The notes beneath the pieces are model-generated. The model was not told the origin of the DNA. It saw only the letters and a program-made list of their open reading frames with translations, and searched no databases. The translations under genes and the position numbers were made by a program. From NCBI RefSeq assembly GCF_028640845.1, contig NC_080540.1, positions 153,333,920 to 153,397,919 on the forward strand: 64,000 nt of DNA, written 5' to 3'. Source of the stretch: Ahaetulla prasina (Eukaryota > Chordata > Lepidosauria > Squamata > Colubridae). Shown in pieces: positions 1 to 10,520 of this stretch (its first letter is position 1; every line of letters starts with the position of its first letter).

Positions 1-129
1 TAGGTGGTAGTGCAAAATTTGAAATGAATATCAAGTTGTTTCTACTTATGAATGAAGAAATTTTTGGAGAATCTAGATCTTGACTTCTGTGTTTATGAAC
101 TTCAGGGCTTGGCCAGAAACATTTTTATA

Positions 130-222
130 ATATATAACAACAGAGTTGGAAGGGACCTTGGAGGCCTTCTAGTCCAACCCCCTGCCCAGGCAGGAAACCC
201 TACACCATCTCAGTGGTGATTT
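130..222 (-). mobile_element. CR1 LINE 3' end fragment
   Basis: The + strand reads AACAACAGAGTTGGAAGGGA, then a segment ending in CCCTGCCCAGGCAGG and ACCATCTCAG. This is the reverse complement of the conserved CR1 3' terminus found in birds and reptiles. The same block recurs next to long microsatellites at 10146 and 28580. Only the last 90 bp or so of the element is present. Confidence 0.85.
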
Positions 223-699
223 TCTTCTATGAAGTTTCCTTTTTTATTGTTATTATATTTAAGGTGTAGAGGAATGCTAAGATAGTCTTGAAGAAGATAT
301 GTGGCAGCTGATAGAAAAAAAATAGGCAAGGAAAAGGTGTGGTGAGGAAAAAGCTCAAAATTGATCAAGCTTGTCTTAAATGTAAAAATGACAGAAGAGA
401 ATTACTGTCAAACTTCCAAGATAATATTGTTAGAACCTATATCAATAAAGGAAGTGCTAGTATGTTTTGTGTTTCTTGACCTGATGTCAAAGGTCTGACA
501 TATGTATTGGCTTTCATCTGAATTCAAGGTTATGTACATGGGGATCTCTCCTTATTTTATTCCTATAACAATCCTGTGAGGTTGGCTGGGCTGAAAAATG
601 AATTGTCTTAGGTCATCCTATGAGTTTTTCAAGTGAAGAGGAGATTCTCAGTCACCCAGGTCATAGTTGTCTCAAGGTGTATTATTTACAGTATCATTG
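223..699. other. Unclassified AT-rich intron sequence
   Basis: No open frame, RNA gene or repeat that I recognise. It is presumed to be intronic sequence upstream of the first visible CA10 exon. Confidence 0.5.
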
Positions 700-2270
700 A
701 TTTCTTTTATTATATTTACAATCATGCCCAATACAAATGGACACTGAATGGGATACAAATAGACAAAACCAAATGACAAGATCCCAAATTATAACTTTAG
801 AAAAGCCAATTATGATCTCATAACTGATGACCTCTCATCTCTTGATTGGCAAACACTGTTCACTGGCTGCATCACTGCCGATGACCATTATAACATCATT
901 TTACAAGAAATCAAAAGAACCATCTACTACACGTACCACTAATAATCCCCAAAACCAGGAAAAACAAATTACCCATAACAATAAGGAAGCTTCAGTCAAA
1001 AAAAAAAAAAAACCTCTTTGGTGCAAAAACAAAACTGGCTACATAGCTAACTTCAAAAGTCACTACAAATCCTTATGCCGACAGATAAAGGCAGAATGCA
1101 TCAATTATCACAGCAAACAAGAGGAAAACCTACTACACACAAAATCCACCCAGGCCTTTTATAATTTTGTAAACAACAAACTTAAAGACTCAAGATCCAT
1201 CCCACCACTAAAAGGGCTAAACAAGAAAGATTGTAATGATGAAACCAACCTCTTCAACACATTCTTCAGTTCAGTCTTTGTAAAAGGCAACAGATCATGC
1301 CCCACATTTCCTAATCGTACCACAACTAATCACAACGATCTACTACATGTCAATTTCACAGAAGGTGCCATTGAAAAGGCATTATGCAACCTAAAACCAT
1401 CTCTATCTATTGGCCCTGATGGATTATGTGCCTACTTCTTAAAAAAGCTCTCAACCACCATAGCAGAACCTCTTAGCATAATCTATGAAATATCTTTCAA
1501 ATCCAGCTCCTTGCCTAGCTTATGGTCACTAGCCACGGTCATCCCTATTTTCAAAAAGGGTGACCCCTGCCTAATTGAAAATTATAGACCAATCTCATTA
1601 TATTGTGTCACATGCAAAGTCATGGAATCAATCATAAACCAATTCATTACCCTCTATTTAGAGACAAACAATCTACTCTGTAACAAGCAGTTTGGCTTCA
1701 GAAAAAAATTGTCCTGCAATCTGCAACTCTTACACTGCAAAAACATATGGACTTCACAACTAAACCAGGATAAAGCAATAGACACAAATAATATAGACTT
1801 CTGTTAAAGCCTTTGATCCAGTAGTACACAACAAACTACTTCTAAAAATAAATCTTATGGCATTTCCGGATCCCTGTTTAAATGGATAGCTGCATTCCTA
1901 TCAAACAGGCAGCAAGTAGCCAAAATAGAGAACACCCTATCAAACCCTGCACCAGTTAACAGCTGTGTCCCCCAAGGAAGCATTTTAGGACCCACACTCT
2001 TTATGTTTTACATAAATGACCTTTGTGATCATATTATAAGCAGCTGCATTCTCTTCTCTGATGATATAAAACTATTCAACACCACCAATTTCAGTAACAG
2101 AGTGGTCAATGCCTGGAATGCACTACCTGACTCTGTGGTTTCTTCCCCAAACCCCCAAAACTTTATCCTTAGACTGTCTACTATCGACCTCACCCCATTC
2201 CTAAGTGGTCTTTAAGGGGCATGCATAAGCGCACCAACATGCTTGCCGTCCCTGTCATAATGTTCCCTTT
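700..2270 (+). mobile_element. CR1-superfamily LINE, 5'-truncated and internally deleted
   Basis: An open frame at 827-1807 carries reverse transcriptase blocks of CR1 type: SIGPDGLCAYFLKK, PIFKKGD and ENYRPISL. A second frame at 2003-2215 holds the catalytic region as FSDD instead of Y/FADD, followed almost at once by the C-terminal motif NRVVNAWNALPDSVV. In complete CR1 elements a large part of the RT lies between these two motifs, so several hundred bases were deleted. Endonuclease-linker-like residues are recognisable from about 775 (DWQTLF), and the endonuclease itself is missing. The 3' untranslated part (CATGCATAAGCGCACCAACA) matches the minus-strand copy near 49.9 kb. The element is dead. 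Confidence 0.8.
827..1807 (+). pseudogene. CR1-type reverse transcriptase remnant
   Basis: The 326-codon frame contains RT fingers and palm motifs (GPDGL, IPIFKKGDP, ENYRPISL) and ends by frameshift after FGFRKKLSCNLQLLHC. The continuation (CVPQGSILGPTLF, FYINDL, FSDD) is in another frame at about 1960-2080. There is no upstream endonuclease and no intact active site, so it cannot support retrotransposition. Confidence 0.8.
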
Positions 2271-2308
2271 TATTCATATCCATTTCATGTATTCATAATT
2301 ACATTTAA

Positions 2309-2548
2309 ATAAATAAATAAATAAAATAAAATAAAATAAAATAAAATAAATAAAATAAAATAAAATAAAATAATAAAATAAAATAAAATAAAATAATAAA
2401 ATAAAATAATAAAATAAAATAAAATAAATAAAATAAAATAAAATAAAATAATAAAATAAAATAAAAAAATAAAATAAAATAAAATAAAATAAAATAAATA
2501 AAATAAAATAAAATAAAATAAAATAAAATAAAATAAAAATAAATAAAT
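2309..2548 (+). repeat. (AAAAT)n / (AAAT)n microsatellite at a LINE tail
   Basis: About 240 bp of AAAAT units with interspersed AAAT units directly follow the 3' end of the CR1-type LINE. The position suggests that the tract grew from the LINE's own terminal repeat. Its minus strand gives a spurious open frame of Phe, Ile, Leu and Tyr. Confidence 0.9.
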
Positions 2549-3224
2549 GATCAGAGAATGAGACTGGGAGACTCAGATTCAAGTCTACAACCTTTGCTTT
2601 AAAATCTGAAAGGAGCTTTTTTCAAAAGGCAATTGGACTGGTTTTTTTCCCTGAATCTTGAATGAAGCTTCTTGGATAAGAAGAGAAACATCATCTTCTT
2701 CCTCAAGGAAAAAAAGTTTGCATTCAAAGAATGCATCATATTATAAAGGAAGTTAGAGTGGACTTGGAAATTGGGAAGGAAAAGATTACACCAAATAGAA
2801 AAAGAGGGAGACCTGAGGAGGAAGAAGCTCAAAATAACCCTACCTTGATTTTGTTAAGTATATGATGGTAAGTATATGATGGTACAGACAGAAACTTGGA
2901 CAGGCTTTCTGTTGTTCTATCTTATTTACAATAAAGAAAATTCCTGGAATCTTTGCTTTGCCTGTTTCCTGACCCTAAAGAATCTCACAGGACTGACACA
3001 TACAAGTCTCCATAAATTGAAAGCTTGAAGAATCATTAATAGAAATTCTACAATGGTAGTGAAAAACATACCATAAATATAATAAAAATGATGATAATAA
3101 TGCTCTGTGAAGTAAATTACTTTAGAACTACTGTTCATACAATATTGAAAGAGAAGATGGAAGGCAAGCAGAGACATTCGCTCAGTCCCCAACCCCAGGG
3201 ATGAAATCTTTCAACCTTTCAACC

Positions 3225-3778
3225 CAGGGGTGAAATCCAGCAGATTCTGACAGATTCTGGAGAACCGGTAGTGAAAATTTTGAGTAGTTCAAAGTACCAG
3301 CAAATACTACCTCTGGCTGGCCCCAGAGTGGGGTGGGAATGGAGATTTTGCAATATCCTTCCCCCAGGAGTGGGGAGGGAATGGAGATTTTGCAGTATCC
3401 TTCTCCTGGAGGGGGGTGGGAATGGAGATTTTGCAATATCCTTCCTCCAGGAGTGGGGAGGGAATGGAGATTTTGCAGCATCCTTCTCCTGGAGTGGGGA
3501 GGGAATGGAGATTTTGCAGTATCCTTCTCCTGGAGTAGGGTGGGAATGGAGATTTTGCAATATCCTTCCTCCAGGAGTGGGGAGGGAATGGAGATTTTGC
3601 AGTATCCTTCCTCCTGGAGTGGGGTGGGAATGGAGTTTTTGCAATATCCTTCCTCCTGGAGTGGGGAGGGAATGAAGATTTTGCAGTATCTTTCCCCTGC
3701 CATGCCCACCAAGCCACACCACGCCCATCAAGCCATGCCCACAGAACCGGTAGTTAAAAAAATTGGATTTCACCACTT
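3225..3778. mobile_element. hAT-like MITE enlarged by an internal minisatellite
   Basis: Terminal inverted repeats are CAGGGGTGAAATCC at the left and GGATTTCACCACTT at the right. Flanking 8-mers TTTCAACC and CCCCAACC agree at five positions, so the target duplication is only tentative. Subterminal sequences (AGAACCGGTAGT, TTGAGTAGTT, GCCATGCCCACCAAGCC) are shared, in reverse orientation, with the copies at 8745, 13549 and 61441. The other copies hold one to four minisatellite units; this one holds about nine. Confidence 0.65.
3329..3700. repeat. 41-bp GC-rich minisatellite, about 9 units
   Basis: Each unit contains AATGGAGATTTTGCA followed by a variant of ATATCCTTC and a G-rich stretch such as GGAGTGGGGAGGG. 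The unit is part of the host MITE, because single or double units occur at the same place in sister copies. The overlapping open frames on both strands here are low-complexity by-products. Confidence 0.9.
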
Positions 3779-3786
3779 CCCCAACC

Positions 3787-5440
3787 CCACCATCACACAT
3801 TCAACTAGGAATTTAGATTTACTGGAAAACTTGAATAGAAAAAAATCCCCTATGTCAATGAATACAATTCCAATTAACCTATTCATCTTCATAGTCTGTA
3901 GAAGTGTTTTCATTGGAGAGGAGGAAGGGAGAGCTATGAAATCCCTGTTTTTCTTGTACACCTCCTCTTCTTCTCTTCCTTCTTCCCTCCTGACTTATAC
4001 CCTAACTTTGACACTGCCAAATTTCCCTGAGATGGAATATTTTGTGATTTAAATCTTATGATTTAAAAATCATTTTCGGAAAAATCTCCAACTCTTCAAA
4101 AAAACTACCACCAGCATTTTCATGAGAAGGAACTTGAGGACCGGATACATTTTGATTATTATGTTGTTATGGGTTTATTAATACATTTTTGATTTTCTGC
4201 ATAAGGAAACATGAAGGATCCTGAATCATTGAAAGAGAACCTATAAATAATCAAAATAAAGGGGCAGCAGACACAAGTTGCATCAAAATTTAAATAAAGA
4301 GACATATATTACGTTGATTTTTGTCAAGGAGCAGTAAGGAACAAAATACGATGGTGGGGAGACGATGAATCATTTCCTCACTAGCGGACATCAGACACTG
4401 GATTACCGATCAGCCTTTTTTCCCATGCTCTTCCAAAGTGTACATACGAAAGAAAAGGAAGCTATGGAAGTACAATATAATTCTTGATCAATGTGATCAC
4501 AGGCCAGGTACGGTGGCATTTTGAGGGTCTTAAGAGATTTAGTTGATTTTTAAACTTAAGTTAAAAGTCTAACTGGGAAGCAGGGAATGGGTTTAAAACC
4601 TGCCTGTTTATGTTCTTAAGAAAGCAATATTCAGAGGTATAATGTCTCTGTTATTACAGGTAATATATAGCTATTATGAGTAATCATTTGATAGTTACAC
4701 TAGGTAACATATAGGCTGTCCCTGCTAGATGCAGTGTTCCTTTAAATGCTGATTAAATTAAACTAATTGGATAATTTCCTATTTTAGTTCATTTATTTAT
4801 TTGTTCAGCTACCAACTGTTCTGTTTATTTGAAATATTCAATAGCAGACTGTCACAGACTGAAATTCTCTTTAGGGATCAGAATTTCAAACTTGCCAGCA
4901 CAAAACTGAAAAAGTTTGGAGGGGATTTTCTTCCCCTATTCCCTGTTTGCAGTTTTTTTTAAACTGAATTTCCCTGAACTGTTTTCAGTTCAGAAGGATT
5001 GCTTTCATTTGCTTAAGGGATGATATGTCTTTAATTAAATAGTACGTTACCTCCACAGGCAAAAACTTTCAAGTATCACAGTAATTTTTAAGTAATTTAT
5101 TGAATCCATCGTTACACTTTATTTTTGTTGTGTTTGGCCTCCCAGGCCCAAATCTAGTATTTGCCATGCCAGCAACTAAACAACCATAAGGACAAAAGAT
5201 GTTGACAAAAACAAATTTCTGGTAGGAGTAAGGACCAAGAGCTAAGCTCTCATTTGATCTAGTTCTAATAGACTAGCATCAGAGTGGGATTCAAAAATAT
5301 TTGCCAATTATATGGGATAATCCAACAATCCATATATTTGTGAAATCGTTATGAAAACCAAAGACCATAAGAAAAGTTCTTTGGATATTTATCAAGTTAG
5401 AGTTAAAATGGCCAGTGTGCTTGATGGGGGAGATCCAGTT
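3787..5440. other. Intron sequence without recognised features
   Basis: AT-rich, no exon-like frame with splice sites, no clear repeat. It includes a T/A-rich stretch around 4740-5060 that could be ordinary or conserved noncoding intron; this cannot be judged from one sequence. Confidence 0.4.
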
Positions 5441-6030
5441 CAGATCCGTTAATCAGGCTTGAAACGGATTCACTGACCGGGGGAAGGTTGACAGTGAGAG
5501 TTGTGAGCCCTTTAAATAATCATCTTCTAAGATGTTTAGGGTTTTGTTGCTACCAACCTGCCTTCCATTGAGTTCCTGTATACTGCACGAATCAAAAAGA
5601 GGGCTGTGAAAATATTTACAGACCCCTCCCATCCTGGACATAAACTGTTTCAACTCCTACCCTCAAAACGACGCTACAGAGCACTGCACACCAGAACAAC
5701 TAGACACAAGAACAGTTTCTTCCCGAATGCCATCACTCTGCTAAACAAATAATTCCCTCAACACTGTCAAACTATTTACTAAATCTGCACTACTATCTAT
5801 TAATCTTCTCATCGTTCCCATCACCCATCTCCTTCCACTTATGACTGTATGACTGTAACTTTGTTGCTCGTATCTTTACAATTTATATTGATATTGATTG
5901 GTTCCTGATTACTTATTTGTAGCCTATGACTATCATTAAGTGTTGTATCATTAAGTGTTAAATTTGTACCCTATGACTATCATTAAGTGATGTAAATGTT
6001 GTACCTTGATGAAGGTAACATTTCAGAACT
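5440..6030 (+). mobile_element. Rex1-like LINE 3' portion
   Basis: The last coding motif is readable around 5650-5750 (RRYRALHTRTTRHKNSFFPN, then AITLLNK), typical of the RT C-terminus in Rex1-like elements. The following 3' untranslated part (CCACTTATGACTGTATGACT, TTGATATTGATTGGTTCCTG) is the reverse complement of the sequence at 27880-28010. The final segment seen in other copies (CACTTGGCCAATAAA plus ATTCT repeats) is absent here. The family name is from the C-terminal motif and tail style and is less sure than LINE. Confidence 0.6.
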
Positions 6031-6177
6031 CTAAATTTGGAAGACAAGATGTTGTGCAGTATGCTGGAAAGTATATTAATAGTATCCCCACCTTCCATTT
6101 AAGGTTAGCAGCAAACACTCAAAATTGACACACCATCAAATACAGTTTCTAGCCATTGAGATGGTGTTCCTATAGAC

Positions 6178-6940
6178 CAGTGATGGCGAACCTTTTCGGC
6201 ACCGAGTGCCCAAACTGGAACGTGCGTGCATCTGCACACATTGGAGCACCGGAAACCCAAAGACCAGCTGGACAGCGCATGTATGCCTGTTTTTTGGCCA
6301 TTTTTTTTGGCCATTTTTTCCGGCCATTTTTCCCGGCCATTTTTAAGCCATTTTTTGGGCCGTTTTTAGGCCATCTTTGGGGTGCTTTTAGGCCATTTTT
6401 TGGACTGTTCTTGGCCTGAAAATGGCCTGAAAACCAGCCTGCTTTTTGGGCATTTCCTGGTGCTCCGGCGCCTGCAAAAACTGCTGGCACATGCCTGTTT
6501 TTTCAGGACTTTTCGAGACATTTTTCGGGCCATTTTCATGCCATTTTCTGGCACCTGTGAAGACCAGGTAGTCAGCACATGCCTGTTTTTTCAGGACTTT
6601 TCCAGACATTTTTTGGGCCATTTTCATGCCATTTTCTGGCACCTGTGAAGACCAGGTAGTCAGCACATGCCTGTTTTTTCAGGACTTTTCCAGACATTTT
6701 TCGGGCCATTTTCATGCCATTTTCTGGCACCTGTGAAGACCAGGTAGTCAGCACATGCCTGTTTTTTCAGGACTTTTCCAGACATTTTTCGGGCCATTTT
6801 CATGCCATTTTCTGGCACCTGTGAAGACCAGGTAGTGGGCACATTGGAAACCAGAAGAGCAGCTGGCGACGGCATGCGTACCCACAGAGAGGACTCTGTG
6901 TGCCACCTCTAGCATGCCTGCCATAGGTTCGCCATCACAG
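6178..6940. mobile_element. hAT-type MITE (763 bp) with perfect 8-bp target duplication
   Basis: The left end is CAGTGATGGCGAACCT and the right end AGGTTCGCCATCACAG, a 16-bp inverted repeat with one mismatch. Both flanks are CTATAGAC (6170-6177 and 6941-6948), a perfect 8-bp duplication as made by hAT transposases. No transposase is encoded. The interior consists of GGCCATTTTT-type repeats and a four-copy 88-bp tandem array. A much smaller relative is at 63800-63944. Confidence 0.9.
6488..6839. repeat. 88-bp tandem repeat, four copies, inside a MITE
   Basis: Units start at 6488, 6576, 6664 and 6752 with CACATGCCTGTTTTTTCAGG and are nearly identical. The exact period and high identity show recent tandem amplification in the hAT MITE. 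Open frames of 60-100 codons here repeat the same peptide and are not genes. Confidence 0.93.
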
Positions 6941-6955
6941 CTATAGACTTTAGAC

Positions 6956-7440
6956 CAGAGTTCCCCAACCTTTCTGGGTTGGTGGCCTGGAAGAGAAGGG
7001 CAGGTGACTTTACATGCACATGCACACATGCAAACGGGGCCGTGAGCATTACTGGAAGGAGTGACAATAGCATGAGTGGGGGAGGGGTGCATGTGCACAC
7101 ACATGCACGCACCGGCCAGCCATTCATGTGACCAAGATTCTAGCCACAGACTAAGCAGTCTGTTATTAACACAGCTGCTTGCAATTACTGCAAGTTCAAG
7201 TCCCACCAGGCCCAAGGTTGATTCAGCCTTCCATCCTTTATAAGGTAGGTAAAATGAGGACCCAGATTGTTGGGGGCAATAAGTTGACTTTGTATATAAT
7301 ATACAAATGGATGAAGACTATTGCTTGGCACAGTGTAAGCCACCCTGAGTCTTCGGAGAAGGGCGGGATATAAATTCAAATTAAAAAAAAAGAGGCCACA
7401 GCTCGGTAATGGGCTATGACCCACAGGTTGGAGACCCCTG
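6956..7440. mobile_element. hAT-type MITE with a nested SINE and perfect target duplication
   Basis: The ends are CAGAGTTCCCCAACCT and AGGTTGGAGACCCCTG. The flanking 8-mers are both CTTTAGAC (6948-6955 and 7441-7448). A tRNA-derived SINE occupies about 7143-7392, so the MITE is older than the SINE. The element lies only 15 bp from the previous MITE. Confidence 0.88.
7143..7392 (+). mobile_element. tRNA-derived SINE, 5'-truncated
   Basis: It carries a B-box-like AGTTCAAGTCC, the body GGTAGGTAAAATGAGGACCC and GGGGGCAATAAGTTGACTTT, and the 3' tail CCACCCTGAGTCTTCGGAGA plus GGGCGGGATATAAAT, ending in poly-A. Better copies are at 30350 and 63305. The tail resembles the L2 LINE tail at 20620. Confidence 0.85.
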
Positions 7441-7448
7441 CTTTAGAC

Positions 7449-8736
7449 ACACCAGCTTCCCTCCCTCCAACCCTAGGCTTATGCATCACAGCATTCAATA
7501 ACGCTGGCTAGAGCTTGGAGAGCTTCCCCTCTCTTCTTTTATTCAGTTTCCATTATACGTTTCAGGTCAGCAGGGATTACCTGACAGTTTCTCTTCCCCC
7601 GGGTATGGGTACTAAAATAAATTATAATAATCAGTTGCTAGCTGATAAACAGGAGAGATTAAAATAGCAGAGAGGAAATTGATTAATAGATCATAGTGCA
7701 GCACTGGGGCAGAAAACTAAGATTCCATTAAAAAAATAAAAACAAAAAGGACTTTGCCAGGCACTATAAAAGCATTAAAACCACTCAGTCTCTCACAAGG
7801 CCACTTTCCAAACCTGAGAGCTATTTTTCCCAAAATTTTACTTCTGCATATGGAAAAACTGTCTCCAAAAGAGCCTCCAGAAATTATTATCAGATATCAG
7901 GTAGGAATAATTGTAAAGAAGCACTCTTCCAAATACTATTGTTAAAAATAAGGGAAGACTGTAGATTTGTACCAGTGCTTAAAATTCAATATGGAATAAA
8001 TCAACTGGGGCAGGAAATATACCCCCAGTTAAATGAATGTTCAAATCGCCGTGTTGTTGAGTAACTGACATTTCCAGACCATCTTCAGAGAAGGGAAGCA
8101 AAATGCAGTAGAGTATTTGGAAACTGCAATGCAGTAATCCCTAAAAGTTTATTTTATTTTTCTTAAATTATGTGAAGTACACAAAATGAAATTTGTAAAA
8201 AAAGCTGTATTCTTTTCAGGAGGATCATTGGTTTATTGCCCCAGCAAGATATATATCCAGATATCGCTATTTTATCTTTTATTAAAGCCATTCAGATTAA
8301 TAATGCATCCATCTCCTCAACAAAAAAAAAATCAATAGAGCTTAGATTGGAAAGCATTTTATAACCCCCTTCCTGGATAACTTTCTGCAGTATAAAATGA
8401 GTAAATGCCGTGCTTTAAAAGGCAATGCATTTCTTTTCAAGCACACCTTGTGATCATGGTGACAATAGAAGGCTATGAATTAGTGTTTAAAATATTTTTG
8501 GGACTAGTAAAGAAAATTTGCTTTTCTTCCTAAATTATTGCATTTACAGCAGCCATCCCTCAAGGTACCTGCAGTTCTTAAAAAGAAGCAAAATCAAACC
8601 TAGTGTAGAGTTAATACAACTGATAGCCTGCATTTTAGGTTGGAGAGTTAGGATGTTTGGAAGATAGTTGAGGGAAATTTTTGGAGTTTGTGGACTGAAT
8701 TGCGGGGGGCTATGTTTCGGCTACTTTTAAGAATGA
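7449..8736. other. Intron sequence without recognised features
   Basis: AT-rich, only short spurious open frames; no exon, RNA gene or repeat that I recognise. Confidence 0.4.
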
Positions 8737-8744
8737 GTTGGGTT

Positions 8745-9143
8745 AATTGGTGGGTTTCAAAAAATTTACTACCGGTTCTGTGGGTGTGGCTTGGTGGATG
8801 TGGCAGGGGAAGGATACTGGAAAATCTCCAGTCCCTCTCCACTCCGGGGAAAGGTTACTGCAAAATCCTCATTTCCTCCCTATCAGCTGGGACTCGGGAG
8901 GCAGAGAATAGATGGAGGCAGGGCCAGTGGTGGGATTCAGCCAGTTCGCACCACTTCGGTAGAACTGGTTGTTAACTTTCTGAGCAGTTTGGTGAACTGG
9001 TTGTTGGAAGAAATCATTAGGACAGTTGAATCCCACCGCTGGGCGGGGCCAGTCAGAATTTTTACTATCAGTTCTCCAAACTACTCAAAGTTTCTGCTAC
9101 CGGTTCTCCAGAATTGGACAGAACCTGCTGAAACCCACCTCTG
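8745..9143. mobile_element. hAT-type MITE (outer) with perfect target duplication
   Basis: The left end AATTGGTGGGTTTCAAA pairs with the right end CTGAAACCCACCTCTG. Both flanks are GTTGGGTT (8737-8744 and 9144-9151). The interior matches the uninterrupted copy at 13549-13802 (CAGCTGGGACTCGGGAGGCA versus GGGAGACAGAG, then the right half from CAGTCAGA), except for the inserted MITE at 8925-9041. Two units of the minisatellite GGGGAAGGATACTGGAAAAT are at 8803-8880. Confidence 0.9.
8925..9041. mobile_element. hAT-type MITE (117 bp) nested in another MITE
   Basis: The ends are CAGTGGTGGGATTCAG and TGAATCCCACCGCTG. The flanks GGCAGGGC (8917-8924) and GGCGGGGC (9042-9049) agree at seven of eight positions. 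The same site in the 13549 copy is uninterrupted (GATGGGGCCAGTCAGA), which proves insertion into the outer element. A longer relative is at 40630. Confidence 0.9.
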
Positions 9144-9151
9144 GTTGGGTT

Positions 9152-9985
9152 GTAAAAAGGCGTACAGCAACATTGAAAATATCTCTCTCTGCAGAGGTTT
9201 TGATATGTAAGAAAATGCAGGCTTGGCTCTAAATCCCTGCAAAGAGAACTTCATCTAAAGTGTTAGGATGGAGAAAAGGGAAGGCAATTTTAAGAATCCT
9301 CCTTCACCTTGGCTGAGAAACTGCCCTTTGAAGGATTGCAAGACCCTGTAAAATATTTTCAGAAGTGTTAAGGGCTCTTGGGGAAAATCTAAAAAACAAA
9401 AACAAAAACCACTTACCCTTTGTCACTCTGTTTCAGCAAAGTACAGGTCCTTAATGTGTTTGCATTGCCAAAAAAAAAAAAAAAATGGGACACAGAAGAT
9501 AGGTTGTTCAGCAACATTTTACAAGGAAAATCACAGCTTAATCTGAACCCGTTACAGGTAAACTGCCTTTGATTTCAAGGAGGCCTGGTTTCATGTAATT
9601 ATAATTAGAATGCCCTTTAAATTGTGCTTGTGAAAATCCATCAGCCACTATTATGCAACATAAAAGAAGAAGGCCAGAAACTTAAGAGTAGGAGAAAACA
9701 TTGGTGGCTTGTCTTTTAGTATGAATCAGCTTAATTAACCTTGAACTGATAATAAAAGGAGACAATATTATCCTTATGTTTTGCACTTCTCTGAATATTG
9801 CAGTGCAGTTCTGATTATAAGCAATGGAAGAGATGTTTGTTCATCCAGAAAGTAAAAAAAGAAAAACGATGAAAATAATTCCTTCTTACTTCTTCCAGTT
9901 CTTTGCCAATAGTGTATTTGGAAACTTCAGAATGTATCCCGCACTGGATTAAATCACATTTTTAAAAAAGGATTGCTCTGCTTAT
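9152..9985. other. Intron sequence without recognised features
   Basis: No exon-like frame, RNA gene or repeat beyond a short poly-A run near 9470. Confidence 0.4.
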
Positions 9986-9986
9986 A

Positions 9987-10145
9987 TATAATATAATATA
10001 ATATAATATAATATAATATAATATAATATAATATAATATAATATAATATAATATAATATAATATAATATAATATAATATAATATAATATAATATAATATA
10101 ATATAATATAATATAATATAATATAATATAATATAATATAATATA
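9987..10145. repeat. (TATAA)n microsatellite, about 32 units
   Basis: About 160 bp of pure ATATA/TATAA pentamer abuts the 3' end of a minus-strand CR1 element. The purity suggests recent expansion and probably length polymorphism. Confidence 0.95.
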
Positions 10146-10520
10146 ACAACAGAGTTGGAAGGGACCTTGGAGGCCTTCTAGTCCAACCCCCTGCCCAGGC
10201 AGGAAACCCTACACCATCTCAGTCAGATGGTTATCCAACATTTTCTTAAAAATTTCCAGTGTTGGAGCATTCACAACTTCTGCAGGCAAGTCGTTCCACT
10301 TATTAATTGTTCTAACTGTCAGGAAATTTCTCCTTAGTTCTAAGTTGCTTCTTTCCTTGATCAGTTTCCACCCATTGCTTCTTGTTCTACCCTCAGGTGC
10401 TTTGGAGAACAGCCCGACTCCCTCTTCTTTGTGGCAACGCCTGAGATATTGGAACACTGCTATCGTGTCTCCCCCCGTCCTTTTTATTAAACTAGACATA
10501 TATATATGAATAACCTGCAA
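10146..10520 (-). mobile_element. CR1 LINE 3' end with C-terminal coding remnant
   Basis: The minus strand encodes GWKLIKERSNLELRRNFLTV and then NKWNDLPAEVVNAPTLE, the characteristic C-terminus of CR1 reverse transcriptases, and ends with the conserved CR1 3' terminus (+ strand AACAACAGAGTTGGAAGGGA). It is severely 5'-truncated and is followed by the (TATAA)n tract. Confidence 0.9.

Noticed and set aside
2274..2582. 102-residue hydrophobic open frame on the minus strand
   Set aside because: It is the translation of (AAAAT)n, only Phe, Ile, Leu and Tyr.
3182..3800. Several long overlapping open frames on both strands
   Set aside because: They run through the 41-bp minisatellite in all frames, repeat the same short peptide and have no splice or domain support.
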